Source: Desmodesmus armatus (taxonomy: Eukaryota; Chlorophyta; Chlorophyceae; Sphaeropleales; Scenedesmaceae). Taken from it: a DNA stretch of 64,000 nt. Under the pieces are notes generated by a model. The model was not told the origin of the DNA. It did not search any database and saw only the letters and a list, made by a program, of their open reading frames with translations. The stretch lies in NCBI GenBank assembly GCA_007449985.2, contig VIIQ02000209.1, forward strand, positions 119,800-183,799. The letters are read 5' to 3'. Positions 22,397 through 34,332 of the stretch are shown piece by piece. The position numbers and the translations under genes were made by a program. The stretch's first letter is position 1; each line of letters begins with the position of its first letter.

Positions 22397-22404
22397 CGTC
22401 TGAC

Positions 22405-25106
22405 CGAGGGCCTTTGCGTACGGTACTTCGAAGCTTATGTGACGACAAACTGCTGCAGACTGCTATGATTGACACAGTATCCTTTCCCTGGTCTGAGAGG
22501 CCCTGGTTGAGGCTTCGCCCTAGGTGGGATAATCTGGTCGTAACCGCGACTTTTTACACCGTGCTCTCGTTTCCCTTAGCAAGACGCTGTTTCGCACACG
22601 TATCACATTAATTATATGATTTGCATGAACTAGTTTGTTGAGAACTCACGGCAGCGGCATACTCTGAGGCCAGATGTGTTGATCCCAGCCTGCTGCAGCT
22701 GGTCCCCCCGGAGGGGAGGCACATGCACACCCACCCACACACACCAGACACATTCAATAGTCCTGAGAGATTTTTCACACCTACTGTTAGCGTGCATGGC
22801 GAGCTCTGTCAAGTGGCAGTCCACCTGCTCCCACCAACGCCGCCTGTCCTGTCATGAAAACCCTGAGAACTCACGCTGCCCCCTTTATATATCAACACCA
22901 CCTTCTATCACAGGTGTCACCCTCTAGGACATCCCTTCACTGATGTATGACCATCAACCAGACCACTCCACTTGTGCTGCTCGAAATACAATCCAGCTGC
23001 CTGGGAAATGGTACCACACTGTGACAGCCTGTGAGGGTGTCCTTGGGATTGCCACAAACGTGCCCTCCACGGCCCCCTCCCTCCCCCCCCCCTCCTCAAG
23101 CGCGCGGGGGGGGGGGGGGCACTCCCACAGTGCAACAGGTCCCGCACCAACTAAAGGAGAATGCGCTCAAACAACAGAAGCTCCAACACCGTGATGTAAC
23201 AACACGGCAATGCAGCCACAGCATTGATGCAGCCGGCCACCCACCACCCTGCTCAATAGACGGGCAAACCAGACAGCAGCACACAATTGCCCCACCTTCT
23301 CTCACGCCTCGCAAGGCGTCCTCTGCCCCACCCAAGGCCCTGGCATTGCAAGGGGTCGAGCCAGCATTTTGCGCACCTCTACCAATCAAGACCCCCCCCT
23401 GCCAAGGCAAACATGAATCCCGCTCGGCCAATCAAACACAGACACACAAATCAGCGACAACAGCACCTCAGGCAGGGTGTTATCACAAAGACAGATGCCA
23501 GGCTGCCGGCACGTCAATCAACCCCCCCCCCACCACCACCACCACCACCCCCGCTTGTCTTGCCACCTGCAGTCAACACGTGTTGTGCCAGTCGCACCAC
23601 CCTGACAACATCACTCAGGGCAGCTTTGACACTGCCAGTGCTATGCAGGCGCTGGTAGTCAAGTGTCAAATCAAACCATAAGTTACACCTGTAGCTATGA
23701 AGCTCAAGCGCTCATGCATGTGTAGTAAACCCCACCATACTTCACAACACCACTGTCAGGTGGCAACCTGTTACAAGGTGCACCAAGCAGCACCCTGCGG
23801 ACCTCACACAGTCAAGGTCATACCTCAAGGCTGGGTCATGCACCCAGCCCCCCCCCCCCCGGGACCCCACCCCCTGAACCCTGAACCATACAGACACCAG
23901 CCTGAGACTGCTGGCGTGTCAACTCCTGCGTCTTGCAACCTTCCCTCCACCTATCATACAACCATAAGCTGCAACAGTGATCTTGATCCATGCATTCCAC
24001 ACCCCCGATCCGTCCATCTGGTTTAAGAGTTGCATGCGTTGGCTGATGCTTGGCGGTTATGTCAAGTGCGCTTTAGCCACAATCACAAAGCCCCAACACA
24101 GCACAGCACAGCACAGCACAGCACAGCGTACCATAAAATTACGGCGCAGTCACAGCATACACCTGTATAGTCCAACACAATTGTGTCCCAAACTGGATCA
24201 AACAGGTCAGCAGGCGGATTGATCACGTGTCATTCAACATGGCAGTGCCACGGTGGTGGTGCAATCTGTACCGTACCACATCGCACCACAGCACGTCACG
24301 CCATAAGTAAGAAAGACCAGAGTGCTGAGTGCCCCTACCATCCCCACAGTCAGTGTGTCAAAGACAAGCGTGCCAACACATGCATGTATCAAGCATGCAT
24401 GCATGTATGCAAGCACAAGACGGTCAAAGCATGTCAACGCACCGCCACACACGCGGTCAGCGCGCCAGTCCACTCCACACACTACCGCCACACCATGCAT
24501 TGCGGATGCGCATGCAATGAGTACAGCATGCGCTCATTTGCTGCTGCTGCTGCTGCTGCTGCTGAGGTGCGCCTCGTCCAGCCACACACGACAACCGCCA
24601 GCAAGGGAGGCAGCAATCCCAAACGTGGCACAAGTCAAACAAAAGAGAGAGAGGTACAACACTAGACAGCCACACCACAGAACATACGTGTCAACCGTCA
24701 GTCAGTCAGCCACGCCTGCAGTTGCTGCACAGCAGCGGTCACCGCTGCCCAATCAGTGCGCCAATCGACACCAGTAGTAAGTAACCGCCTGCCCCAGTCA
24801 GACAGTCAGCCCAGCCTGCATGCATTGTCTCCTGAGACACGTGTGTGCACCTTACCGGTCCTTCCAGGTCACCCCCCCCCCCCGCCTTTAAAAAAAGAGA
24901 AGAGTAAGGTCAGGCGTGACCAGGACTGTCTCAAGACAGTGCCGGCAGCACTAAATCATGCACTGAGTCACACAAGTCAGTTAGTTGCCAGACCAAGTCG
25001 TGTCATCAACAGGTACCCCCCCCCCCCCCCCGCCCGTGAGCCACGTGCGTGTTGCACGCCTTTGCCCTGCCCAAAACTGCAACAGTGTACAACTTGTAGA
25101 CGTGAC
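22405..25106. other. Intergenic, no gene resolved
   Basis: No convincing gene. A possible minus-strand exon near 22650-22700 (LQQAGINTSGLRVCRC before a GTGAGT donor) has no partner exons I can place. The rest holds poly-C/poly-G tracts, a (CAGCA)n run at about 24098-24127 and ATGC-rich stretches near 24380. Confidence 0.4.
24096..24128. repeat. (ACAGC)n microsatellite
   Basis: About six copies of the pentamer ACAGC. The same pentamer repeat is found at about 43409-43443. Confidence 0.85.
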
Positions 25107-28100
25107 TCAGTTGCTGGCTGCAGCCTTGATCCTACGCTGCAGCTCTGCCCATGTTGCTGCTGCTGCATCCGCCTCCCTAGGGGAGTAGGGGGTGCGAGGG
25201 GACACCTTGCCTAACGGGGCCGCTGCCTTTTCCGGTGTAACCAGGACAAACCCCTCCTCCTGCTGCTGCTGCTGCTGCTGATCCTTCCCTGTGCTGTCGT
25301 CACTCTTGACAGCATGCGGAACAGCAGCGGCATCCTTACTGCTGCTGCTGCTGCTGCTGCTGCTGGTGGTGGTGGTGTCAAGGGCCTTGGGGGTTGTCAG
25401 TGGCTTTATGCCCTTGAGTTCATCGGATAGCTCAGCAATCATAATCGTGGCTGTCTTCAACCCATCCAGCTGGTCCCGCACTGCCCCCAGCACAACTGCC
25501 GCTGACCCTTCATCTGCACCAGCAGCAGCAGCAGCGGTGGGGTCCGTACTGCTTCTGCTGCTGCTGGCGATGCTGTTGTGCTGGTGCAGCTGGGTAGTGA
25601 CGGCCTCCAATGCGCCAACAGCAGCACAGCCTTGGCGCACTAGTAAGTCACACAGCCGCTGTAGTGCCGCCTCTGTGGCAGCGCCTCCCCTGGCAGCAGC
25701 AGCGGCAGCAGTGGCGGCGGCTGAGGCGGCAGCAGCAGCGGCAGCAGCGGCGGCTGCGCCAGTGGTGGAGGCCCTGTTGGCGCAGGACCTCTCCTCCGCT
25801 TCATGCTGCTGCTGCTGCTGGAGTTTGCTTGCATTGCTGCCAGCCGCCGGCGGCACTGCTGCCGCTGCTGCTGCAAAGGGTGACGACGGGAGAGTGTCTG
25901 CGCCGGAGACGCTGCTCGTGGGGCTAGTGACACAGGAAGCAAAGCGTGACAGACGCCCCTCACCCTCCTCCTCCTCCTCAAACTGCCGCTGCTGCTGCTG
26001 CTGCTGCTGCTGGCGCTGTGTGACTGTGGCAGCAGCGGCAGCAGCTGCGTTGAATGCTGTGCTGAAATCCTCTACTGTTGTGACCCGTGACTCCAGATCT
26101 ACTAGCTGCTCTTGAAGGCAGCCCAGGGCCTCTTGAGTGGCAGCCTGCGTTTGAAAAATGAGAGGGGGGGGGGAAGAACAGGGGTCAGCAGCAATGCAAA
26201 CATTGGTGGTACAGATGGTTGCGCTGCCTTGCCTGGTGGGGGGTGACTAGCAGTGCAAAGGGCCCTGAACACCCCCCCCCCCTCTCCACACACAACAGCT
26301 ACAGCTGCTCAGCAAAGGAGCGCAACTGATGATGTCGCGGGCACAACTTCGAAATCAGGTGACCAACTTCCACGGCATGCATGATATGCCCTTTGCTGAC
26401 AGAGAGGAGGACCATGTGCAGGGAAGACAGTAGGGTCTGACAGGCAGAAAGATGCGATGCAGCATGCCCCTAGGCCACAGAGGTTGGGTGTTGGGCCCTC
26501 GATGAACCCCCATCAACCCTTGCAATAGCCATTGCTGCAACTGTTGGCCCATGCATTACAGGAACAGCCAGCCAACTAGCATGCAACCCAGCAAACACCT
26601 CTTGTACCGCCCCTGGTTACCCATACAACAGTTCCTTCAGAACGACACAGTCAGGGCCTCACCTGTTGCCTCCTGACAGCCACGCGTGCCTCTGCCGCTG
26701 CCGCCCTACTGCCCCCACCTCACTGTGCAGTTGACTAACCAGCTCAGCCAGCTGAGCATTGTCCAACTGCAGCTGGTCAAGAGACGCAGCAGAGCCCAGG
26801 CCAGGGTTTAACCCAGGTATGATGCGGACCCCCCAGGGTTTAGGGGCATGTGGTAGTGGTGGCCGCCAGGGTTCAGGCCGAGATCCAGGGCAGGGTTTTG
26901 GCCCCCGGGGCTGGCGAGGGGACCTAAACCCTTCTGTTGGTCTGTGTTGGTGGTGATGCGTGCGGGGGTGGTGGGGGCGGAGGGGAGGGAGGGGGGAGCT
27001 GCTGGGGGGGAGGCGATAGATAGCCTGCCGGTGTTGCTGTTGCTGCTGCTGTCTTGCATGGCTCGCAGGGTGAAAGGCCCTGCTGCTCCTGCTGCTGCTG
27101 CGGCAGGTAATGAGCCCGGTGCAGCAGCAGCAGCAGCAGCAGCAGCAGCGTGAGGGTCTAGTGATGCTGCTGCTGCTGGCGGTGGCTGTGTGTCCCAGAG
27201 GAGTCTTGCGAGGCGGACCAGTTGAGGCCAGAAGCGTCCAGCGGCAAACACCCCCAGCATGAGCAGCAGGGTGTTGAGGGCCTTGTGAAGGGCGGCCAGG
27301 ATGCTGCTAGGGTTCTGTGAGGGGGGAGGGGGGGGGGAGACAGCGGGCAGGTAAGGGCGAGGGGCAAGGGAGACAGGCAAACACGCCCAGGATCAGTAGC
27401 AGGGTGTTGAGGGCCTTGTGCAAGGCAGCAAGGATGCGGCTAGGGTTCTGTCGGGGGGCGGGGGGGGGGGGGGAGGCAGGCCGGCAGGCAGGCAGACAGG
27501 CAGACAGCGGGCACCCGGGGGGGGGGGTGAGGGGTGAGGAGGAGGGGACGACATGCAAACAAGATGAAGTGTGCAGGGCGGCCAGGATGCTGCCTGGGTT
27601 CTTGGGGGGGGGGGGGGGGAGGCTGGCCCAGGGCGGCGTGTGTGTGTGTGGGGGGGGGGGGGGGAGGGCACAGGCAAAGAAGATGCAGAGTGCAGGGGCA
27701 GCCAGGATGATGTGCATGGGGCACAGGCAGGGGGGGGGGGTCCTGGGATGTAGGTCGACCAGGCGGGGGGAGGGGGGGAGGGGGGTGAAGGCATGTGGTT
27801 GTGCTGAACAGGACAGGTACAGCTGCGGGTGTTACTTGAATGTTTGAACCTCACAGAATGCCAGCATGATAGTCTGCTACTCAAAGTATCGAGTGGGGGT
27901 AGGGTCAAAGGTAAAGCGTGTCAGCAACCACAGCTGCAGATAAGCTGGACTGAGTGTGAACCAGATGCTGCTGTAAACTTTGCTGAATTGCATTACTGAT
28001 GTTCAAAAAGCTTCCTGGGCAGTTCCCTAGGCCCGTCTCAACTGCCTGCCCCAGCTGTAGCTACCCACTACCACACATGCTGGGCACATTCGCTGTTTCG

Positions 28101-28261
28101 AGACTATCAAGCCACTCGCCCGGCAGTCCACTCACCCCCACAAGGTACACATCGCGTTGGTGTAACTCATCCTGCCTGTATGTCCGCCTGTCGACGACTG
28201 CCCTAGCGACCAACAGGCCCGGTAACAGCAGCAGCACGCAGAACAGTACCCGGGATGCCAT
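25107..28261 (-). CDS. Putative single-pass membrane protein with coiled coil
   Basis: ATG at 28261 opens MASRVLFCVLLLLPGLLVAR, a good signal peptide or anchor, followed by VVDRRTYRQDELHQRDVYLV and SGLPGEWLDSLETANVPSM. After introns comes a hydrophobic exon, AALHKALNTLLLMLGVFAAG (about 27300-27235), which could be a transmembrane segment, then a Pro/Gly-rich stretch with LNPGG motifs. Next are LDQLQLDNAQLAELVSQLHS (about 26790-26725) and a helical segment ALGCLQEQLVDLESRVTTVE (about 26130), then poly-Gln, poly-Ala and poly-Ser runs and an end WAELQRRIKAAASN at 25107. The order suggests a lumenal or extracellular N-terminus, one membrane span and a cytosolic coiled coil. The layout is loosely like PEX14, but the signal peptide argues against that. 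Near 26815 the frame between the LNPGG exon and the coiled-coil exon is off by one base. Function unknown. Confidence 0.5.
27238..27721 (-). repeat. Four tandem copies of the hydrophobic exon
   Basis: The minus-strand exon LAALHKALNTLLLxLGVF is at about 27238-27310 and 27375-27445. Truncated copies encode only NPGSILAALH (about 27575-27605) and ILAAPALCIF (about 27680-27715). The copies are separated by G runs of 9-14 bases. Confidence 0.8.
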
Positions 28262-28953
28262 CGCCAGCACTGCTCGTCTGCTGGTCTAACCAGAAAGCGT
28301 AATGCTTGTATAAGGTACCAGACTGTGTTGTCCTGATGACCTAGGGGGGTTGGTCGTGACTGTTTCAGCTGAAGTGGCTCCGATCTCGGGGTCTCGACGT
28401 TTCACACGATGCAACAGAGTACTTCTATGGGTTATAAAGCAGGTTGCCGTTAATGCTATCACGCGATTGGCTGGGCACGTCATTGGATCCAGTCAATCGA
28501 AGCCCCGAAGACCAACGTTGACCACTGCCGAGACCCAGAAAGCAGGAATGACCCCTCGCTGACGTTCGACGCCGAAGAAAGTCAGCTGACTGAAGATATT
28601 TGCAGAAAGGAGTGCGAAGGAGCTCCACATAACCTAGCATCCAGCCAACCCTGGACAAGCCTTACATCTTAATTACTGCACAATATCAGATCCAGTCGTA
28701 GCAACAAGTAATGTTGGGTATATTTGGCTGTACTTGGTGAGTGCCTGGCCATGCTGCGCCCTGTCTTGCGTGGGTGCCTGTCTGTCAACAGACAACAGAC
28801 CAACGTTGGTCTTGCTTCCAAACAAGTGCGTGTCACCTGCTGTCCCGTCATGTCTGTTTGCCTGTAAACCTCGGTTGTTGTACAAACCGGGAGGGTGGAA
28901 GAGTGCGCTGTCCTGCATGTTGTGCACGCTATCCTGACGCCCCTCAACTGCCA
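28262..28953. other. 5' flank between membrane-protein gene and KDZ element
   Basis: No gene supported. The sequence is less repetitive than elsewhere and probably includes the promoter of the minus-strand gene. Confidence 0.4.
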
Positions 28954-28960
28954 ATTGCCC

Positions 28961-29084
28961 CAGCTAAGTCACATGGTTACTGGTGCCCATAGGGGGGACA
29001 TAGCCATCCTTGTATACGGCACAGTACCAGGCCACATGTGGGAATGCCCTTGAAGGACTTGAAGGTCAGTGGATTGAGCCCTGG
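28961..29084 (+). repeat. Left 124-bp terminal inverted repeat
   Basis: Pairs with 42934-43057. It includes ATACGGCACAGTACCAGG and ends in GAGCCCTGG. Weaker similarity may continue inward for another 100 bases. Confidence 0.92.
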
Positions 29085-29611
29085 TGGTGTGGTATGTTAC
29101 TGCACGTCATGTAACCCCAGTTGGCATGATGGGTGGCCCCTAGCATGCACCCGGTGGACCCCCCCCCCTGGCGGCTGCACAGCCAGCCGCAGCTATCACC
29201 AGGCTCACTTGTGGGTATTCAACTCTTGGGTATTCAGCTCTTGGGTATCCAACAACAGCCTTCCGCCGCAATTTTGATTGCTCAAATGAGCTTCTGACCA
29301 CAAGCACACCATGCACCAAACAGATTGCCCTTCCACCCCCCCTTCAAGGGCTGCATAGCCACACAGAGAGACGACAATTGACACTATTGACCAGAGCCAC
29401 GCCACGCGTCTGCTGGTTTGTTGCGAGCTGCATACAATGCTGACTACTGTTACAATTTGAATTTGGTTGGGTTTTGAAATGCAACCAGTGGCTTCCTTCT
29501 ATGGGATCTCTCCATATGTTTTTCTCAACGCAAACAGTCACATCATAAATCACATCGTTCGCTCTTCATCCGAGCAACCCTTGCAGTTGACATACACATA
29601 CTTGTACACAG

Positions 29612-32600
29612 ATGAGCAGGAAAAGGCGTCGTGAAAACATCGGTGAAGATAAAGATGACTCAAATGACGGCAAAGATGCACCCGGCGGGCGCACTCTCAA
29701 GGCGCTGCGTGAGGGGAAGGGCCGAAAGACACAAATGACGCCAGCTAAGCAACGGTACTCCATCAAGTTGAAGACCATTGCGGCTTTCAAGAACATGCCA
29801 CGTGGAGAGGTCGGGATTCTCGTGGTGCTGCCAGTCGGGAAGGGTGACCTGATCTTTGAGCACACCAACACCATCCCACCTGGTGTCTTGGTTAGTGTAC
29901 TGGAGGCGTTGCAGCAGGAGATGCCAGACTACCGGATTGAAGAGGCCCTAGAAGAGTACAAGGCGGTGCAGGTTGCTGTTGAGCGCCGTGGTGGTGAGAG
30001 CTATGTACCCACTGCACCATCTGACAGCTGCTGTGCAGCGCTGCAGTGCATGCTGCATGCATGGTTGCATATGCTAGCTCCATATGCTGGCTCTCAATGG
30101 ACTTTTGCCATGTTCCTGTGCAGCTTCCAAGCGAACGGGCAGACGCAAGGAGCGCCGTGGGGGTGAGTGCCTATGTGCTCAATTGTGCCAGCAAGCAGCA
30201 GAAGAACCCCCACCTAAATGTCTGCATGGCAGGGATCCCCTTCCGATTTTAAGCATAGTATCAGACAGCCAGCAGCAGCAGTTGGTGGGGTGGTGAGCAT
30301 GGCAGGGTCCCCCCCTTCCGATATTAAGCAATCAGCCAGCAACAGCAGTTGGTGTGGTGGTGAGATGTTCTCACCATGTGTAGGCAATGACAGTGGCAGC
30401 GCGGTCGCCAACCTGCATGTTGCCCCAACAGTCTGCCACACACTTCCAAATGAAATATGTTGTTCCTTGCAGGCAACCCAACGAGGCAGCAAGCGGCAGC
30501 GCAGGGCAGCACACCAGGGTAAGCACATTGAAAGATGTGAAGCAAACCAATGAGAAGAAGGCTCTGCAGCTGTCCTGCTGTTGTGTGCAGCTGTCAGCAG
30601 AATGTATGCCCCATCCCCAGGCAGAGCTGAGCATACTAGCAAGCCCAGATGCCAACATGGCTGCATATACTACGTACTTGTCTTTGTGGGCTGCAGAGTC
30701 TGACGAGGGCGAAGAGAGTGAGGAGGAGAGTCAGGAGGAGAGTGAGGAGGAGGAGGACTGGGAAGACCCTCTGGGGGGCCTTGGAGGGGGCGAGTCAGAC
30801 ATGCAGGAAGAGGAGACAGGTCCGTATGAATGTCAGTCCCTTGGGCAGACAGATGCATGACAGTTGCCTTTGGCGGTTCCATTGGGTAGCCCTCCATGCA
30901 AGCGGGTCGTGTCCCAGTGTAGCGAACCAGCATTCACAACTTATGACAAGCAGTGCATGCCTGAAGTGTGTTGCGGGTGTCCAAACTGTGCTACAGACGC
31001 CCAAGAGCAGGCAGGGGACGAGGGTGGCATGCAGCCGAAGGAGGGTGTAGGGCAGTACGTGGCCAGCAGACAGCAGTCAGAGCACGAGCCCTTGGCCCTC
31101 ACAGGTAATACTTGCAGCTCGCCAGTGGCTGTGGGATGTGGAGCCTGCACCTGCGATTGCTGTGTTTCAGACTGGAGAATGCATGCCGCCAGTGGTCACA
31201 CCTGAGCAGTTTGTGCAGCACATGTGAGTGTAAGGTTGTGATGCTGGGTCTGTTGTTGCAGGTGAGCAGCAGGCACTGGTGGAGGCTGCCGTCATCTCCT
31301 TCATTCATGCCAAGCGGGTGATGGGAGCACAGTCAGTCAGCCGCAAGGAGACGCGCGCTGCTGTCCTGGCGGCAACCAAGCTGCGCAGGAGCAATGCCCT
31401 TGTACAGTTTGTCAAGGATGTGATGTGCAATGAGGCCAACTCCACAGGTGTGTTGCACGCTTGTTAGCACTGTTGCTGTTGAATCTTCTTGCTTGCTGTT
31501 TGACTACGCCAACCAACATGCCTCATTTTGTCTTTTAATTTGCAGGGGGTAGCCAGGAGAGGGCCGCCAAGCAGCCAGGGGCCCGTGCTGGGCAGCCAGA
31601 GCAGGAGCACCAGGCCCTGACAGGTGATACTTGCAGCTTGCCTTGGTTGGCAGAAGGGTTGGCATGTCCTGATCAGGGTCCTGACTGGACCAGAATTGAT
31701 CCTTTGCTTTGCTAGCGATACCACTTGAACCTGTCCTGGGGCCCTAGCACAAGCCAAATGGTTTACTGTTGTGTGTTGCAGAACAGCAGCAAGCACTGGT
31801 GGGGGCTGCCGTCAAGTCCTTCCAGCTCGCCATGGGCGCTGATACCAGCATCTGCGAGCAGGCCATTGCTGCTGTCCAGACGGCTACTGGCATGCCCAAC
31901 AGCGCAGCCCTGCAGCGCTGTGTCCAAGCTGCTATGGAGGGGTCCGTGGACGCTGCAGGTGCGTTGCATTGTTGTCGGCAGTCTTGCTATTTGCGGTCTT
32001 GCTATGTGCAGTCCTGGCAGGTGCCACATCGCTGTCGTGTGGCTCACGTGGTGTCTGTCTGTTCTTGCTAGGTGGCAACGCAACAGAGGGTGGCCCTGCT
32101 GCTGCCGGTGCCGCCAGCGCAGGTATGTCAGCCATTTCGTGTGGACATGCACAGGGCAGGAAGAGCATGTGCATGTGAAGGGTTCACGATGCAGCTGCTG
32201 ACATTGTATCAGCATTGTCGGGTGTGCTGCCCATTGGGCCCCATTGTCCACCCTCATGATGTGAAGTTGCTTCTGTCCTTCAGGTCACCATGGTGAGGGT
32301 GCAGAGATGCCCAGCCATGGGCTACAGGAGCAGGCTGCATCAGGTGCGAGTTGTGACAGCAGCGGGTGCTGAGACGTGCCGTCACATACGTGCTGGTGTC
32401 AACAGCCCAAGAGCTCAACTAGCAGCTACACTACCCAACCCACTACCCATTGACACCACAGTTGTTGGCACTTTGACAGCGCGGCTTGACTGTGGCTCAC
32501 ATGGTGTGTGTCTGCTCTCGCTAGGTGGTGAGGCCTTTGAGAGTGGCGCTGCTGGTGGTGGTGCGGCGAGCGCAGGTATGCATGTCGTGTGTGCTGCTGA

Positions 32601-33890
32601 CATGTGCGAGCGCGTGCTGGGGGGGAAGCATGCATGCTCATAGGGTTGACACTGCAACCTGCTGATCCACAGTCAGGTGTGTTGATCAATCAATGACAGG
32701 ACAGCTTGGTGTGCCCGTTTGGCCAGCCTTGTGGGGGTTGTTTGGTGTCACTGCAATATCGTGTTGCTTCTGTCATGCAGGCCCCGCTGGCGTGGGCAAA
32801 GAGATCTCCCACCTGGGACCGCAGGCGCAGGATGCATCAGGTGCGACGGGTTGAACTGTCAGAGGGGCTGCGTAAGGCATTTTGATGTGTGTGCTGGGGC
32901 TCTGCAAGCTAAGCATGTGTGCAGGCCCAGTTTGGGCTTTGCAAGCACTTTCTGACAGCACAACAGTCATGGGTTTGAACTGACCGGCAATATAGTGTTC
33001 GAGGTGTTGGTTGGAACGCGCACATTCTGTGGCCCTGCGTGGTCATGCGGCTGCTGAATCCCTGGAGAACAGCTTTTTTATTATGCAGTCCGAGCAATTG
33101 TGTGCCGTCCTGAAGGGCATTTGAAAGTTCCACGACAACAAGGTGAACCAATATATGCTGTCCTGCAGGGAACTGCAGCCCCGATGCTCCAGCTTCAGCT
33201 GGCGAGGCAGCAGCGGCGCTGCACACAGCAGCAGCAGCAGCAACAGCAACAAGCCAGCAGCAGCGTGCGGCAGAGCCTGCCGCAGACAACCAGCGCCCTC
33301 GGCGCGCCGGCGCTACAGCAGGAGTGTTCGCTGCAGTGTGTGCACTTGAGGATGACGAGGTGCCCTCCAAGGTGCAGAAGCGCAAGGACAGCGGCAAGAA
33401 GGCCAGCAGCACCCCACCAACAGGGTACACAGTGGCTGGCCTGGCGGGCAGGGAGAAGCAGCTGTGGAACGCCAAGGTAAAACTTGCTTGCATAGCATCA
33501 CGCATGCATATGTGCGCACTCTCGGCAAGGTCTGAACTCTGCAGATATCTGTGTGACATGCGCCAGCTAAAGGCGCCTGCAGGTGCCGGGCTCAGATGGG
33601 TTAGGTGTGGGGGGAAAAGCCTGTGTAGTGTAGGGCCAAACATGTCTGCTGATTTCTGCCCGTTCTCTCTTGCTGTGCAGGACAAGGACCGTGCTGCCAT
33701 TGTCAAGAAGTGGGAGGAAGAGGCTGGCAGTGAGGATGCGCCAGTGGCAGAGCTTGTCAGCGCAGCCAAGTTTGCTGTTGCGCTGGCTAACTGCGGCGGC
33801 ACCAAGCCGTTCCGCCAGCAAGCAAGCATTCTGAAGAACTACATGCAGAACAGCCCAAAGTTTGGCCTGCACTTTTCTGCTGGCCCGTAA
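29612..33890 (+). CDS. KDZ-element accessory protein of unknown function
   Basis: ATG at 29612 opens MSRKRRRENIGEDKDDSNDG, a basic then acidic start with a likely nuclear signal. Exon 1 continues with RYSIKLKTIAAFKNMPRGEV and ALQQEMPDYRIEEALEEYKA. Small exons follow with AG and G|GT borders: KRTGRRKERRG (about 30129), ATQRGSKRQRRAAHQG (30473), an acidic exon ESDEGEESEEESQEESEEEE (about 30700), then two similar helical exons, EQQALVEAAVISFIHAKRVM (about 31263) and EQQQALVGAAVKSFQLAMGA (about 31783), Gly/Ala cassettes, EDDEVPSKVQKRKDSGKKAS (about 33350), and the final exon DKDRAAIVKKWEEEAGSEDA to the stop at 33890. Basic and acidic blocks suggest a nuclear, DNA- or transposase-associated helper (inference). 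It is transcribed towards the transposase gene. No known domain recognised. Confidence 0.7.
32073..32840 (+). repeat. Duplicated exon pair in the accessory gene
   Basis: Exon pair GGNATEGGPAAAGAASAG (about 32073-32127) plus GHHGEGAEMPSHGLQEQAAS (about 32283-32341) matches the pair GGEAFESGAAGGGAASAG (about 32524-32575) plus GPAGVGKEISHLGPQAQDAS (about 32781-32840). The upstream introns also match around TGTGGCTCACATGGTGT. All borders are phase 1, so the cassettes can be gained or lost without a frameshift. Confidence 0.75.
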
Positions 33891-34332
33891 GCACCGCAGC
33901 GGCGGCAGATCAGTACAGCAGCACTGTTGTTCAGCTGCTGAGACATGCAGTCTGCTAGCTTGATGGCGTGTCACACCATGAAAGTGCTGCACATATGTAT
34001 TATCCAAGAAGGTGTTGATGGCTGAAGCTGTGTTTGAGGCAATGCCAGCTTGACATTGGTTGGTTGGTGTTGAACCCAAGTGCAGCATGTGGCAACATGT
34101 GGCATTCAGCCAGACCGATGCGTGGTGGGCGGCAGCACCTTTAAGCAAGCACCTCTTGGACAATACTGGAACAGCTTTAGTCCATCTTGAAGGTTGCCTG
34201 TTTCTAGGCAATGTCTCACCTTGACTCTGAATGGGAAGCTATGGTGCCTGACATATGAAGCAGGTTAATCACCTGCACTTCCCCCACTGGGAAAGGCTCC
34301 GATGTCGACATGTATTAAGGATCTCAATCCTG

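Noticed and set aside
24377..24420. ATGCATGC-rich stretch as a regulatory site
   Set aside because: Simple alternating purine-pyrimidine sequence, also seen at 18890-18930; no specific signal.
25107..28261. PEX14 peroxisomal docking protein
   Set aside because: Hydrophobic segment plus coiled coil fits loosely, but the N-terminal signal peptide and the lack of the conserved PEX14 N-terminal domain argue against it.
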